64,000 bases of DNA. It comes from Agrocybe praecox (lineage: Eukaryota > Basidiomycota > Agaricomycetes > Agaricales > Agrocybaceae). The notes beneath the pieces are model-generated. The model was not told the origin of the DNA. It searched no databases and saw only the letters and a list, made by a program, of their open reading frames with translations. The translations under genes were made by a program, and so were the position numbers. The stretch covers positions 2,046,001 to 2,110,000 of the forward strand of contig OZ024842.1 of NCBI GenBank assembly GCA_964017145.1, in the 5' to 3' direction. Positions 33,975-48,185 of this stretch are shown here, piece by piece; within the stretch, counting starts at the first letter, position 1, and every line of letters begins with the position of its first letter.

Positions 33975-36900
33975 ATGGACCAAAGCAATATGGCTGTAGA
34001 CTACCAACCCTCGACTTCGATGAATATGCCACTCAATCAACTTGAAGAATCCTTTCAACCCACCTTGGAAGAACTGGAAAGTGAACTTCCGGTTGTACAT
34101 GATGGTCAAATCCCATTGGGGGAGTTACTCTCGCGTGTTGTTCAGTCAATCTACGCAGAGCTATCAGAATTGGCAGAAACGTGTGTCCTCTTGGATTAAT
34201 TCTGCAAATTTCATCTTATATATATATTCTCTAGTATGCCCAACATGTCGGACACCGCTCGTAAAAGAACTTTGGCGGATTGGGTTGTTAAAACGAAGAA
34301 ACAAGTCGTCAAACTCTACGCTGTCGCCAAGTGGTCTCGAGATGCGGACACAGTGCAGAAATGCATGGCAAGTCAAACTCGACTACGACATCATAAACAC
34401 ACAATCTCTGACCCAACGACTTCCTTTAGAATATTACTGCATTTCTTCTCAACCAAAATCGCCAATTCGAAGACACAGTCAGAGGACTAGCTTATGCGAA
34501 GGAGTCCTTAGATCCAGCGAGGTACTCCATCTGATTCATTGTTGTACTTCTCATCACCGTTATCCAACAGACTTCGGAATCATGATCTTCTTACATCGCT
34601 GGATGTTCTTACTAAAGGGTCATACCTGAGACTTCCTACGTGCATCAAGGTCTGTCTTTGACAGTTCCAAGGCCTTATGAAGATCTGACGTCTCTTTTCT
34701 TCAGAAATTGGCAATACCACAAACCCCTTTAACGGATGAAGAAGTTAAGCAAACTCTTACAGACATGGAGGACATTATTCGATATCGTCTTCGGATGACT
34801 GAGGTCATCCCTGTGGAAATGTCAAATTATGAGATCGGTGAGGCATACTTGGTCATGTTCTTGTAATCAAAGCTCATAACATATACGTCAGCCGATGGCC
34901 GCGTCCACTTTACTATTCCGAAATTGTTTAGTACTTCTATCTGTCTTCAAGGTGGCAAAAAAGAATCGGGATGGTTCTGCGTCGATGTGGAGTTCTTGAT
35001 CAGCGTTGGAGGAGACTTGACAGGACTGCAAGGTAAATAAGGAGTGCCATTCTCTTCCACAAACAGGATGACACGAAGGATATGTAGAATTTCCTCGAAA
35101 GCCTAAAGGCATTATAAACCGGCATATCGTAGACGAGGCCGATGCGCGTCTTGGGTTCTATCTTCCACTACCTGAACCAATTCCGGAGGCCCCTCCTCGT
35201 CCAGAATTACCTCCTGGCATAGTGGATTCACCTCTAGTCAGGCTTTATAACTTCTTGCGTGCGTCTTGATTCCTCCACCTATTTGTTTTCACTAATGTAT
35301 CTCTGTGGTATCTAGAAATGATGTCATTATCATATCAGCTCGAGATTTTATGGTATCAAGTAAGATAGTACCAAATATCATTGACCCTCTTTATCACGCA
35401 AACTTACCCTTCCCTCAGGCTGAACGTATGAGATCGCTTGGCTGGGCGGATTATTTGACAGTTCAGATGTCACCTGACAGAAAGACCTTGCGTGCGTCGT
35501 ATTGGATGTATGTTTAGTTTTTTGCAAGTGTAGACCTACTATTAATATCCCGTCTCAAGACGTCCCTCACTGCCCACCGTACCTGGGCGGCCTCGGTCCC
35601 AACTACCTTTGGTCGGCGGTACGCTAACCATATCTATATCGGAGGTTCAAGGCCCACCACAGGCTGGGCCAGGTCCTGTCCGCACTTCTCGTCAACGAGT
35701 TATTGCTCGATTACAACAAAAATCAAAACTCGGTAATAGTAAAGCATCAGATGAAGTCGAGGGTCTTAGATTCATTGTGACGTGGGAACCAACGAAAGGA
35801 GTTTTGGGAATGCACACTGCTGCAGAAGATATGACTCTGCCTGAAGGGGGGTTACAAGTGGTATGTATGTTATAGAGGTCTGTGGTTGTGTTTATTGACG
35901 GGCGGACAGGATGCGGACAGTATCGATTTTGAGCGCCTACTTCGCTTAGTAATCGAGCAACACACGAAGGCCCTTCTTATGTGTTACCAGAAGCAATTCC
36001 AACATGGGTCTACTAGAGTATTCTCTTCTCCGGGAGCAGTCACATTCATTCACGACGGTGAGTCTGCTGGAGGTTTAATGCAGTTCTATCTGGATAACTG
36101 ACCAGCATTAGGCGATGTACAAGCTTTAAGGGTCCTTTTATGTTCTGACGAAATCGTGATAGTCACAATCGACGCAAGAACAGGAAGGTTGACACTTAGA
36201 GATACCGGTGACCTTGCATCTGCGAGCCGCGCCCCAAGATTCTTTGCTATCTCCGAAAAGTTAAACGAGAACCCTACAGTTTTATTGGAAGCCTTATTCC
36301 GGTTGCGAATCAATGTTTGTCTTTTTGCCTTATTTCCCCTGTCTGTGATTAACTGCTTTTTGGTAGACCATTCTTGATTTGGCAGAGCAAAAGGCTAATT
36401 ATCTCGGTCTTCAGAGTTATCGCAGACGTAATATCAGGCTCGAAGGTCTCTACTACTTTGTTTTTTTCTCTGCCGAAGTTGTACTTACCACGATACATGC
36501 AGATTTGAAGAAATCTGGTCTAGACTCGAGTGGCTCAAGTCTCTTCATCCAGCTCTTGAATTTCCCAGATCATTATCTAGTACTCGTCGTTGCCGACGAC
36601 CAATTTCGCTATGCTTTGATCACCACAAAAGCCATTCCAACTGCATCTTTTCCGACAATGGCTTTAGAGGATATCGCTTGGCTCAATTTTGAGCGAATAC
36701 GAGGCGAATCTATGACTAGCAATACGGAACAAAATTTGCTTGGGAATGATGAAACAGCAAAATCTTCCGGGTGGGTATAGCAAGCTCAGTGATCCTAATT
36801 TTTGAGCTAATGAGGTATTCAAGTTTCAATCTCGATACTCAAGGATTGCGGGAGCTGTATAGCTATTGCTGGTATTTTTATTTCTCATTCTTGCTCAGTA

Positions 36901-38333
36901 ATGTTTATGATCGCTGACGCGTGTCTTATAGCGCTCGAGTCGCCTTTATCAACGTTGAAAGACAATTTAAGATTCGCGGCATACCTTTCTCACACATTAA
37001 CACGACTAGTAAAGCCCCCGAGTCGATCGATGCCCCACGAATACAGTCTTCTTTGGCCCGCTCGGTCCCTTCTTTATGCGTGCAATCCAAGCACATTTTA
37101 TCTGGCGCCCCAGCGGCTGAGGCGGCGATGCCCAATATCAGGGTCATACCTCTGAATTGGTGGTCTAATGAAAAGGCTCAGGCACGTTTTGTATATTTCT
37201 CATTTTTCGTCTATACTTACGTTGGTTTGTAGGTCGTGACATGTGTTAAATTAAAATATGTCCAACAACCTATGGGCAAGAAGGCTAGCGGCCGTGCAGT
37301 TATTCGCCCATCTAAACGCATAATTTACGATACTACGGAAGCCGTGGTCTCGTTCCTTTCTGAAAACGTGAATACTTGTGTTGACGAATTCCTGGAAGAA
37401 TGGGCCAGAGTTTCAAAAATGGTGGTCATTGCAAGAGAAGGCAAGTGCATCCATACAATCCTATCAGACACCAGGGCTAAGTATTTGCTGATCCAGTTGC
37501 GCAAATGGCTAAACTTCCAAAATGGCAAGGTGTAAAATTGTTATCTTTTGACTTGAAAACAGTCGAATTTGCTTATGCTATGGCACGTTAAATGTCACTC
37601 TATCCGACTATAAAGAAGCTAATTATTCTGTAGGATTATACCATTTCAATTCGTTGTGAGGACCAATTATCACCCGGAGGGGGGAATTTTGACTTGGAAT
37701 TCTCGCGAGTGAGACCCGAGGATGCAATGGAGTCAGATGATGATATCGTTTTTAATCCTCATGAGGACGCCGAACCTTTCCTACGTGATCTCTTGAGGCA
37801 CGCTCATGGAAATCTGGCCCCGTCTTTGCATTCTTTGGTTACGCTTCTAAGGGAGACCTTACCCATTGTTATTGAGCTTGAGGCGATCCGGGAAGAATGC
37901 AATGCTAACGGCAGTAACGTTGACATTTTTGCCAAGGCAGCAGGCTGGTACCGTCTTATGTACAGCGATCTGAAGTACGTCCCTCGAATTTGACTATCTT
38001 GGTTATATATTTATGCAGTTGACTAGACATGCCCTGGATTTCCGACTATTAACTGATCAGAGGATTGCTATCCTTGACGCATCACATTCACTATTTGACG
38101 TGCACCCCCCTGGGAAACCGATTTTGAAGGATTCCACTGATAGTGAACTAGGTCTACAACGAATTCCCCAATTCCGTGAAATTGTTGCGACTGTCGTCCA
38201 AGAAGGTTACGCTTCAGGGAAACTGTCAACAGGTAGGGTTGCTGCCATAGATGTTGGAGTTGTGTGTAACGGTGGAGGGGTGGAGGTCCTCACGAGAGCG
38301 ATACATACCCGGGTGTTAGAACAGCTGAAGTAG
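33975..38333 (+). CDS. med14: Mediator complex subunit MED14 (Rgr1)
   Basis: Scaffold subunit that joins the head, middle and tail modules of Mediator in the nucleus. The conserved MED14 N-domain is clear: ELPVVHDGQIPLGELLSRVV, QSIYAELSELAET, MPNMSDTARKRTLADWVVKT, VKLYAVAKWSRDADTVQKCM, then NITAFLLNQNRQFEDTVRG and LAYAKESLDPAR. Next come DMEDIIRYRLRM and the region around WFCVDVEFLISVGGDLTG. The rest is spread over about a dozen exons to EVLTRAIHTRVLEQLK. One intron (34368-34429) starts with GC instead of GT (GCAAGT...CTTTAG); only this reading keeps the family sequence in frame. The length of coding sequence fits fungal MED14 (about 1000 aa). It is convergent with SLX1, 193 bp away. Confidence 0.92.
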
Positions 38334-38526
38334 AAAACTGTTCCTTGTACCCTGAAAACTTTCTTATACTGATCATCTTCTGATGAATATTTGCCGCATC
38401 ATTTACTTATCGCTACAAGTCATGTACACTATACATCATTGTAATTATGTATCAATTGAGATAGTCACATATGGTCATGAAATAAACAGTAAAAATACAT
38501 TACAAGGGGTATATTATGCGTGCATG

Positions 38527-41192
38527 CTAATCCGAGAGCTCTATGATTTCAGAAGAAAGTTTGATATGTCGTTTGACAGGAATTTCATTTCGGTTAGATA
38601 GATCCAATTTGGCCATTGTGAGTTCAAGGTCCTGGTCTTCATTAAGCCGCGCAATTGAAGAACCGGTGTAATCCCTGGAAAAATTGGCGCCCTGAGAACT
38701 GGGATGAACCGGTTTCACCGTTTGGGCGGGCCGCCCCCTAGTTCCAAGTTCGTCGTTTCTGTCGAAGTAAGGCGGCTCAATTGAGTTTCCAGATAATGCA
38801 GGGTTCGAGAGTGAAACGGCAGCAGTGTGATAAGCCTTTTTATGTTTGGTATTCTGGACCCTCGTTTTTAATGGCTTGGGAGAGGACTGGGCCAAGTTTT
38901 TTGGTGGCCGACCAGGCCTTCTTTTGACAGGTGTTGCAGCATCGCTGTTGTCCGAGCTTGAAACAATGTTATCAAAGTCGAAAAATTCCCCTTCACTGCT
39001 TGATGAGTTTCTCTTGGTCTTTCCTTTGCGGTTGTCTTGTTTGGTCGCCACGGATTTGGATGCTTTGGATGCACCTTTACCTTTAACTTTGGTTTCGGAA
39101 GGTACCGTCGAAGATTTCACAGGAGCCAATGACGTCGGTGACAGTGATGTAATCTCAGTGGACGGTAATCCTAGCACGTTCTGAATCTTTCGGGATCTTT
39201 TGACCTTCCGTGCCGCCTGAACGCTGTCGCCGCTTTCCGAACTTGAAGCGATATTAGCCAAATCAATGACTTCCACTTCGCTGCTTGATGTCGAATTTCG
39301 AGAAGCACCCATCTTGCGCGTCTTTGGAACAGGTTTTACTTTTGAAGCTAGTTCTTTAAGCTTATTCTCCTTTGTCACCTTGGGTGATGAAGGAGGCGAA
39401 GAAGAGCCAATCGCGTCCGTGCGTTGTTTGCTTGGTTTTCTTTTCGTGGAAGTACTGCTTTCAGCTTCCGTCGCGGAGGGAGAATCGGAGGCTGGCAATT
39501 TGGTGGCGCGAGGTCTTCCTGGTTTCCTTTTCATAGGTGTGATATCTTGATTATCATCACTAATGTGGTTTTCAATAGCCAGTATGGTGTTGATGGTTTT
39601 AGCCTTAGCCTTCCCTTTGACGATTCTGCTTTCTTTCAGAGAAGGAGAGGGAGTCCTTGATCTGATACCTGCGGGCTTGGTTGCCACAAGGGTTGCCGGT
39701 GGACGTCCGGGTCGCCGCTTAATTGGAGTTACCATTGTTTCGCTATCTGAGCTGGATACTATGTTCGCGAAATCAAATGTTTCTCCTTCGCTACTCTCTG
39801 TTGCTTTCTTCGCCTTGGTGCTCCGTTTTGAACCTCTAGATTTAGATTCAGATGAAGAACGTCGACTTGCTGTCCTTCTCTTTGTCTTCACTGGCGTAGG
39901 TTCCTCATCATCATCAGAGGTATAGAGGTCGTCTGCCGTAATATTCGGATCTAGGCCACTCTTGTCAACGGGCGGTAGTCTGCGGTAGCAGCCACGTATT
40001 AAGTCACCCCACAGTGTATAGTCTCCGCATGAGTTACAATGACCACCTCTGGGAACCATAGTCGCAATTTCGGGTTGCTCATGCAGAAAATGCTGTGCTA
40101 GGCAATGAAGATGCGAAATAGCTGTACAATTAAGGGAAGTGCATAGGGCATTATTCAAAGGCTCCTGGAAAGAAGGCGCCTATGAAAAGATTGTAATAAA
40201 AATATCATGGGACATACTGTTGAGTAATTTTCAATCGGTTGGTTACAAACGGAACAGGTTAGGTCGCGGCCCGACGACAAAAGTGCTGTATTTTTGGCCA
40301 AAATGGCAGAAGTGAAATCGGCTAGAAGATGCCCGACGGTCTAGAGTGAACGACTAGAAGAACAGACTATGCGAAAAGACTCACCATCGTCAACGTTTAT
40401 TGGACCTTTACGTCCGGAGCCTGGATGACCCGACATGCCATTTACTCCCTCCAGCTCAACGGAACAAGTAAAGCTAGGTGGGAGCGGAGGACTATTTTTC
40501 ATCTTGCCAGCAGCATCCCAACCTTGGACAGCTTCCTCTGTGAATAACTTGACGTGTAGGGGCCATGTATCGAAGGGAGTTTTGCATACCATAGTCCGGA
40601 CAACCCTGCAGGAAGTTATGCCACATTGAATACCCGCCGGGTACCTCAGATCAAGGCCTTGACACGTACAATATGTTCTTTTTCAACATTCTGCTTCCGC
40701 GAGGGAACATAGCACCGTTTTCGTCGCGCATAAACCGCGATTTGTGAGGATGCTGCCAGGCCCATTCGAATTTCAGAGCGGCCTATGATATGGATTCATG
40801 AGTTCAGATACGCGTTATAATGTAGAACACACGCGTACCAGCCGCGAAGGAAATCCGTGAACTATCATTTGCATCTCCCAGGGTCTTTTTGATTTCGTCC
40901 TCCTTGCACCTTGGGTAAGTTCGCCATTGTGTTGCCTGTACAGAAATACTAATTAGATAACAATTTCACAAGATGACGACCACACGGTACCTGATTCTAC
41001 GTGGCGGAGATGGTGTACTTCCTATATACACGCTTAAGGCGGTTTAATGCCTCCTTCAAAGATAAATACGGTCGAGGCTTACGTGGTTGAGTCCGGTGTG
41101 TGTTTAGATTTGAGTAAATAACAAGCATAGAATGTAGGGAATGTGTGGCGTAGTAAGGATGATCTGGGACCCAGTGGCCTCATAAACGACAT
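38527..41192 (-). CDS. slx1: SLX1 structure-specific endonuclease with a long AT-hook tail
   Basis: Catalytic subunit of the SLX1-SLX4 nuclease that cuts branched DNA such as Holliday junctions and flaps. The start (41192) gives [12 protein letters not shown] then [13 protein letters not shown]. The GIY-YIG nuclease has [20 protein letters not shown] and [37 protein letters not shown] and NTWP-like [20 protein letters not shown] follow. The C-terminal RING/PHD-like zinc module includes [25 protein letters not shown] and [21 protein letters not shown] roughly 440-aa tail then carries repeated acidic Ser blocks ([33 protein letters not shown]), three AT-hooks ([33 protein letters not shown]) and SUMO-interaction-like VEVIDLANI and terminal EIIELSD. 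Usual SLX1 proteins are about 300-450 aa without this tail. Confidence 0.92.
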
Positions 41193-41493
41193 GGCGACTT
41201 GAACGTTATCAGCGCTTGGATGAAAGAAAGGCTGTCGTAACTCGTTGGACAACGCGAGCTGTCACATCAACGCGCCTAAGCACGTGACGTAATTAAAGGC
41301 AACTCCGTGGTCCGGCGCGTCTAAATAGTAACTCCAATGGAAGAACTAAATATTGGAGAAAACGAGTTGAAGATCCATGTGGTATCTATTTACATTTTGA
41401 TACGCCCCATTGATATACAAATACATACGACTACAATTTGACTATATAAAAATAACTGCAATCCTAAAATTCTGCTGCGCGTCCAGCGGACGG
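41193..41493. other. Upstream region of slx1
   Basis: A 301-bp spacer between two minus-strand genes; probable slx1 promoter and the 3' end of the GNAT gene. No clear element. Confidence 0.45.
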
Positions 41494-42126
41494 TCATAAG
41501 ATGCCTCCAATGAGATACGCATCGCGAGAACCAGAGGAAAGTGTCCGGTAAAGATTCTTGATGACATCGGAGAAAACGACCATGCCAATGCGTTCGTAGA
41601 ATACGAGAGCCTGAGTGTTAGATGTCGAGACATTGGCGTAAATGAGGGTGCCAACCGATGAATTCGTGGCACACGACGACTCTCGGAAGCTATCAACCAA
41701 AAAATGGACGAGGCGACGGGCCAGACCGTATTTCTGAAAAGAAGGTAGAACACCTAGAGTAAGGATTTCGATGCGATGATCGTTGAGATGGATGGTGGAT
41801 TCATTGTCTCGAAATTTGGATGGAACATTCTCGGAAGGTGAGAGACTGAAACATTTAATAGGTTTCTGTACTGCTGCTGAAATAAATGCAACGGGCTGCC
41901 CGTTGCTGTAAGCAACGAAGCAAGCCCTTGTCGGAATAACGAGGAGCTGGAGAAAGAATGATGTTGGATAACGGACAGGCAGAACCTTTGACTAAAATGA
42001 CATGAATGACAAGAAAATAAAATAAAAAGGCAATGGTACTCTCACATGGAGATCCTGCACCCGCTGGAGATCTCGAGCAGTCAAAGGTTTGACGACAACA
42101 TCATCGAGGAGGGAAATAATTGACAT
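41494..42126 (-). CDS. GNAT-family N-acetyltransferase, Naa50-like
   Basis: Acetyl-CoA-dependent N-acetyltransferase resembling Naa50/Naa60 N-terminal acetyltransferases. Exons 42126-42046 and 41991-41494 give 579 nt, 192 aa. The start is the Met of MSIISLLDDVVVKPLTARDL; upstream Met codons are in other frames. The substrate-binding start LPVRYPTSFFLQLL resembles the Naa50 LPVxY region. Strand 4, IEILTLGVLPSFQKYGLARR, carries the acetyl-CoA loop as Q-K-Y-G-L-A (family Q/R-x-x-G-x-G/A). The end SNTQALVFYERIGMVVF is the usual helix alpha4/beta7 tyrosine region. The insert between strands 3 and 4 (PIKCFSLSPSENVPSK) is longer than in human Naa50. Substrate specificity is inferred only. Confidence 0.8.
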
Positions 42127-42649
42127 TGAGACTTACCGTAGACATCTCTGGCTTAAAAACCAAGTCGAGTTCCGGGAGAAGGAAGAATCCGATCGAGATA
42201 CAATGGAAATCCAAGGATGGCGGGGTCCCGACGGATGAGATGGCGCGGCCAATCTGGGATGTGCTGTTTATAGAAAAAAGAGGCAGAACATGTGATACAC
42301 GGCAGAAACACACGTAGCTGGCACTCGACATTACTCTAGCTGTATACATACATAAGCCTCATAGTTCCGTGCGGAGAGGCAGTGACGGAGGACAAGGAGA
42401 GCAGCATTGAGTGCGCAACGGGACAAACGTCACGGGCAAGACCGGCAGCCAATATCGTGATTTCGGCTGGGATTCCATTGGGATTGCGGCGGATCGAGGA
42501 ATGTGGAGGCGCCTGCTTACCGCTATAAAGCCAAAGCCTGTTGTGAGTGCACCACCCTCGCTTGCATACTTCGCACGCTAGCGGATCTTAATATTTTCTG
42601 TCCCATATATAATAACCGCCCTCCGTCCTAGTATCCCGCATTTTCGAAA
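42127..42649. promoter_or_regulatory. Divergent region, Naa50-like / PEPCK
   Basis: A 523-bp spacer. A TATA-like TATATAATAA lies at about 42606-42615, some 40 bp before the pck1 start codon. PEPCK genes are usually glucose-repressed, but I cannot identify specific sites with confidence. Confidence 0.45.
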
Positions 42650-44719
42650 ATGGTTCTCCCCCATCATACTCCCTATGTTACTCCTCACATCCTCCACAAG
42701 AACTATGCCCAATCGCATGACCATGAGCAGTTCTCAAATCGTATGTTTTTCTCTTCTCTTATCATCCTCCTGTTCCTCATAAATGTACCCAAGTCATTGG
42801 TCGCGATCTCGAGTACTTCTCCCAGGCAGGTTTCGACATGGACCGTATCCAGATCAAGCGCAACGCCCCTGTCGCCCTTCTTTATGAAGACGCCATTCGC
42901 AACGAAGGCGCTATCATCTCTTCTTCCGGTGCTCTAATCAACTTTTCTGGCAAGAAGACCGGTCGCAGTCCCAAGGACAAGCGAATCGTCTACGAAGACA
43001 CCAGCAAGGATGATATCTGGTGGGGCTCCGTCAACATCAAGATGGACGAACGTATGTTCATCTGCCCCTTTCTTACAATTCCCCTTCCTAATATTTTCCT
43101 TCATAGACACTTTTGAAATCAATCGTGAACGTGCCATCGATTATCTGAACACACGAGATAATGTTTATGTTTTTGATGGTTATGCCGGCGTACGTTCTAT
43201 TCGCTTCTTTCTTTTTGCATTCAACTCTTCCTCACCAGGCGATTCTAGTGGGATCAAAAATACCGAATCAAGGTCCGCGTAATCTGTGCCCGGGCCTATC
43301 ATGCGTTATTCATGGTATGTTTTTTCATCTTAAAAATTTCACAAACTTCTGATAAGGCGGGATTATTTCTAGCACAATATGCTCATCCGACCAACTGAAC
43401 AACAACTCGCTGAGTTCGGTGAACCGGATTTCATCATCTACAATGCCGGCCAATTCCCCGCAAATCGTTTCACCAAAGGAATGAGCTCTACAACGTCGGT
43501 GGAGATCAACTTCAAGCGTATGGAGATGGTTATTCTCGGCACTGAGTACGCCGGTGAAATGAAGAAGGGTGTTTTCTCTGTCATGGTATGAATTTTCTAG
43601 CACCATTCACGACGTTCATTAACGTCGAGTTATAGCACTATCTACAACCAGTTAAATTTGGCCAACTTTCTCTCCATTCTTCGGCCAATGTCGGTATCGA
43701 GAACGGCGATGTTACCCTCTTCTTTGGTCTTTCTGGAACTGGAAAGACCACACTCTCGGCCGACCCTCACCGCCTTCTGATCGGTGACGATGAGCACGTC
43801 TGGTCAGATACCGGTGTCTTCAACATTGAAGGTGGATGCTACGCGAAATGCATCAACTTGTCCGCAGAGAAGGAGCCCGATATTTACAACGCCATCAAAT
43901 ACGGTAGCATCCTCGAAAACGTTGTCTATAGCCCTTCATCTCGCACTCCCGATTACGATGACGTCAGTATCACCGAGAACACTCGCTGCGCCTATCCTAT
44001 CGAATACATCCCTAATGCCCTCATCCCTTGCATTGTCGACCGTCAACCTACCAACATCATCATGCTGACCTGCGATGCCTTCGGTGTGCTCCCCCCTGTC
44101 AGTCGCCTCACTCCTGAGCAAGCTAGCTACCACTTCTTGGCTGGATATACTTCGTAAGTTTATCATTCCTATTCTCTGTGCCCAATCTAATGGCGTACTA
44201 GGAAAACCCCTGGAACTGAAGATGGTGTTCTCGAACCCATTCCTACTTTCTCGACTTGCTACAGTGCACCTTTCATTGTTCTACACGTAAGTAATCTCAA
44301 TCGAATAGCGTATATCCAGCGCTAACGTACGCTTATAGCCCGGACGATATGCTGAGATGCTCGCTGACCGCATGGCCAAGCACCGAGTCAACTGCTGGCT
44401 CATTAACACAGGCTGGACTGGTGGTAAATTTGGTTCAGGCAAGCGCTGCCCTCTCAAGTACACTCGCCGTATCGTCGACGCCGTGCACTCTGGCGAGTTG
44501 GCCCAGGCCGAGTTTGAGAACTTTGGCACTTTCAACCTGTCGATACCTACATCACTGGAAGGTGTTCCTCGCGAGCTTCTCAACCCTTCGCTCGCCTGGT
44601 CCGACAAGGAGGCGTTCCAGAAGGAACTTAGGAAGCTTGGGGGTATGTTCATGAAGGCCTTCGCATTGTATGAGAAGGATGTCCACGAGAAGGTCAGAAT
44701 GGCGGGTCCTCAAATCTAG
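42650..44719 (+). CDS. pck1: ATP-dependent phosphoenolpyruvate carboxykinase
   Basis: Key gluconeogenic enzyme (EC 4.1.1.49): oxaloacetate + ATP gives PEP + CO2 + ADP in the cytosol. About nine exons from [20 protein letters not shown] (exon 1 42650-42740). Conserved blocks are [35 protein letters not shown] and [11 protein letters not shown]. The kinase-1 P-loop and metal site follow as [20 protein letters not shown] and [20 protein letters not shown] with AKCINL. Then come [15 protein letters not shown], the catalytic [15 protein letters not shown] and [15 protein letters not shown]. The end is [15 protein letters not shown]. Introns are short and the family blocks follow one another without a frameshift. 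Codons are strongly C-rich at third positions, as in BiP, suggesting high expression. Confidence 0.96.
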
Positions 44720-45494
44720 ATGATCATATATGAATTTGTAGAATATTGTATTTGATAGCATCTTCCTCTTTTCTCTCTTCTTTTCTTATTCAGCGGACAT
44801 TATTGTACGTAATTTCGGTGTACATCAGATACACTTTTTTCGGAATATAAACGTTATCAATCTTTGATTATCAATATTTCTTGTGTTTAAAAAATTGCTC
44901 GTACGTGTAGGATTGTGTGTAGGGCGACGTGTAACTTGCGTGTACCGATTGCGTACTTGTCCAGCTGAAATGACTCACTGTGGGGATCGGTCGGCGGTCG
45001 ACCCAAGGTCGATTTCCGAGTTCGATTAGCTCATTTGAATCAGCAACGATTGAATCTACTTTCATAAAACTATTGGGTCTCTTACGCACCAGATAGACAT
45101 GTTTTTGCATGGCTTATTTTCGCAAGTCAAAGACTCGGAATATTAGGGTGTCAATTAAGCGGATTCCGGAATTTGTGGGCGCTTGCTTGGTTAAGCTTGC
45201 TGGAGTGGCGGTGCTCGTCGCCAAGTTGAGCCGACCGGCATAGCCTTACCTCCATCCGTCTCGAACTAAGCCACGTCCGTCTGTCGATTACGAACACGTT
45301 TCAATTCCATCGCGTCGCTGTCGCAATCAAATACGTGGCTTTTTCCATCAATAATATATATATGTAATACAAAACTTTAACCGGTCCTTAAGTTTGTCCT
45401 TCATCACCACCAACCACCTTTCTTTCTCTTACATTTAGATCTTGGTTTTTCTCTTGACTTCTGGTGCAGGTCAAAGAAGAGAAGAAAGATAGTC
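44720..45494. other. Spacer between pck1 and BiP
   Basis: A 775-bp gap between two plus-strand genes, holding the pck1 3' end and the BiP promoter. I see no gene. Short tRNA-like words near 45000-45040 do not form a cloverleaf. Confidence 0.5.
45270..45339 (+). promoter_or_regulatory. Possible stress-response element pair in BiP promoter
   Basis: GCCACGT at 45270-45276 and its reverse complement ACGTGGC at 45333-45339 form an inverted pair about 155-225 bp before the BiP start codon. The core CCACG/CGTGG is the half-site of unfolded-protein-response elements bound by Hac1/XBP1-type factors. A TATA-like run follows at about 45354-45363. A CCAAT box at the ERSE spacing is not present. Function is inference. 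Confidence 0.35.
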
Positions 45495-48001
<2,507 letters not shown>

Positions 48002-48185
48002 TGTTTTTTAAGAAACATTCACATTCATAGACTAGCACATACATGCAATATTTGTATTTATACCACTTATTTTACATAAATTAATGGAGGTTTCAAAATA
48101 TCAAAAGCACAGTGCTCTGTATAGTGAAACAGGTTACAAGACTCTGGGTATATCAAAAAGGTATAACCAGAATGTGGTGATGATA

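Noticed and set aside
34042..34629. 195-codon plus-strand ORF near the MED14 start
   Set aside because: Wrong frame crossing MED14 exons and introns; the MED14 frame has conserved sequence and proper splice sites.
38846..39925. Plus-strand ORFs of 78-120 codons inside the slx1 tail
   Set aside because: Shadow frames opposite the repetitive slx1 tail; they repeat only because the sense repeats do.
44985..45050. tRNA-like B-box words (GGTCGATTTCC, GTTCGATTAG)
   Set aside because: No acceptor stem or anticodon arm could be folded by eye.
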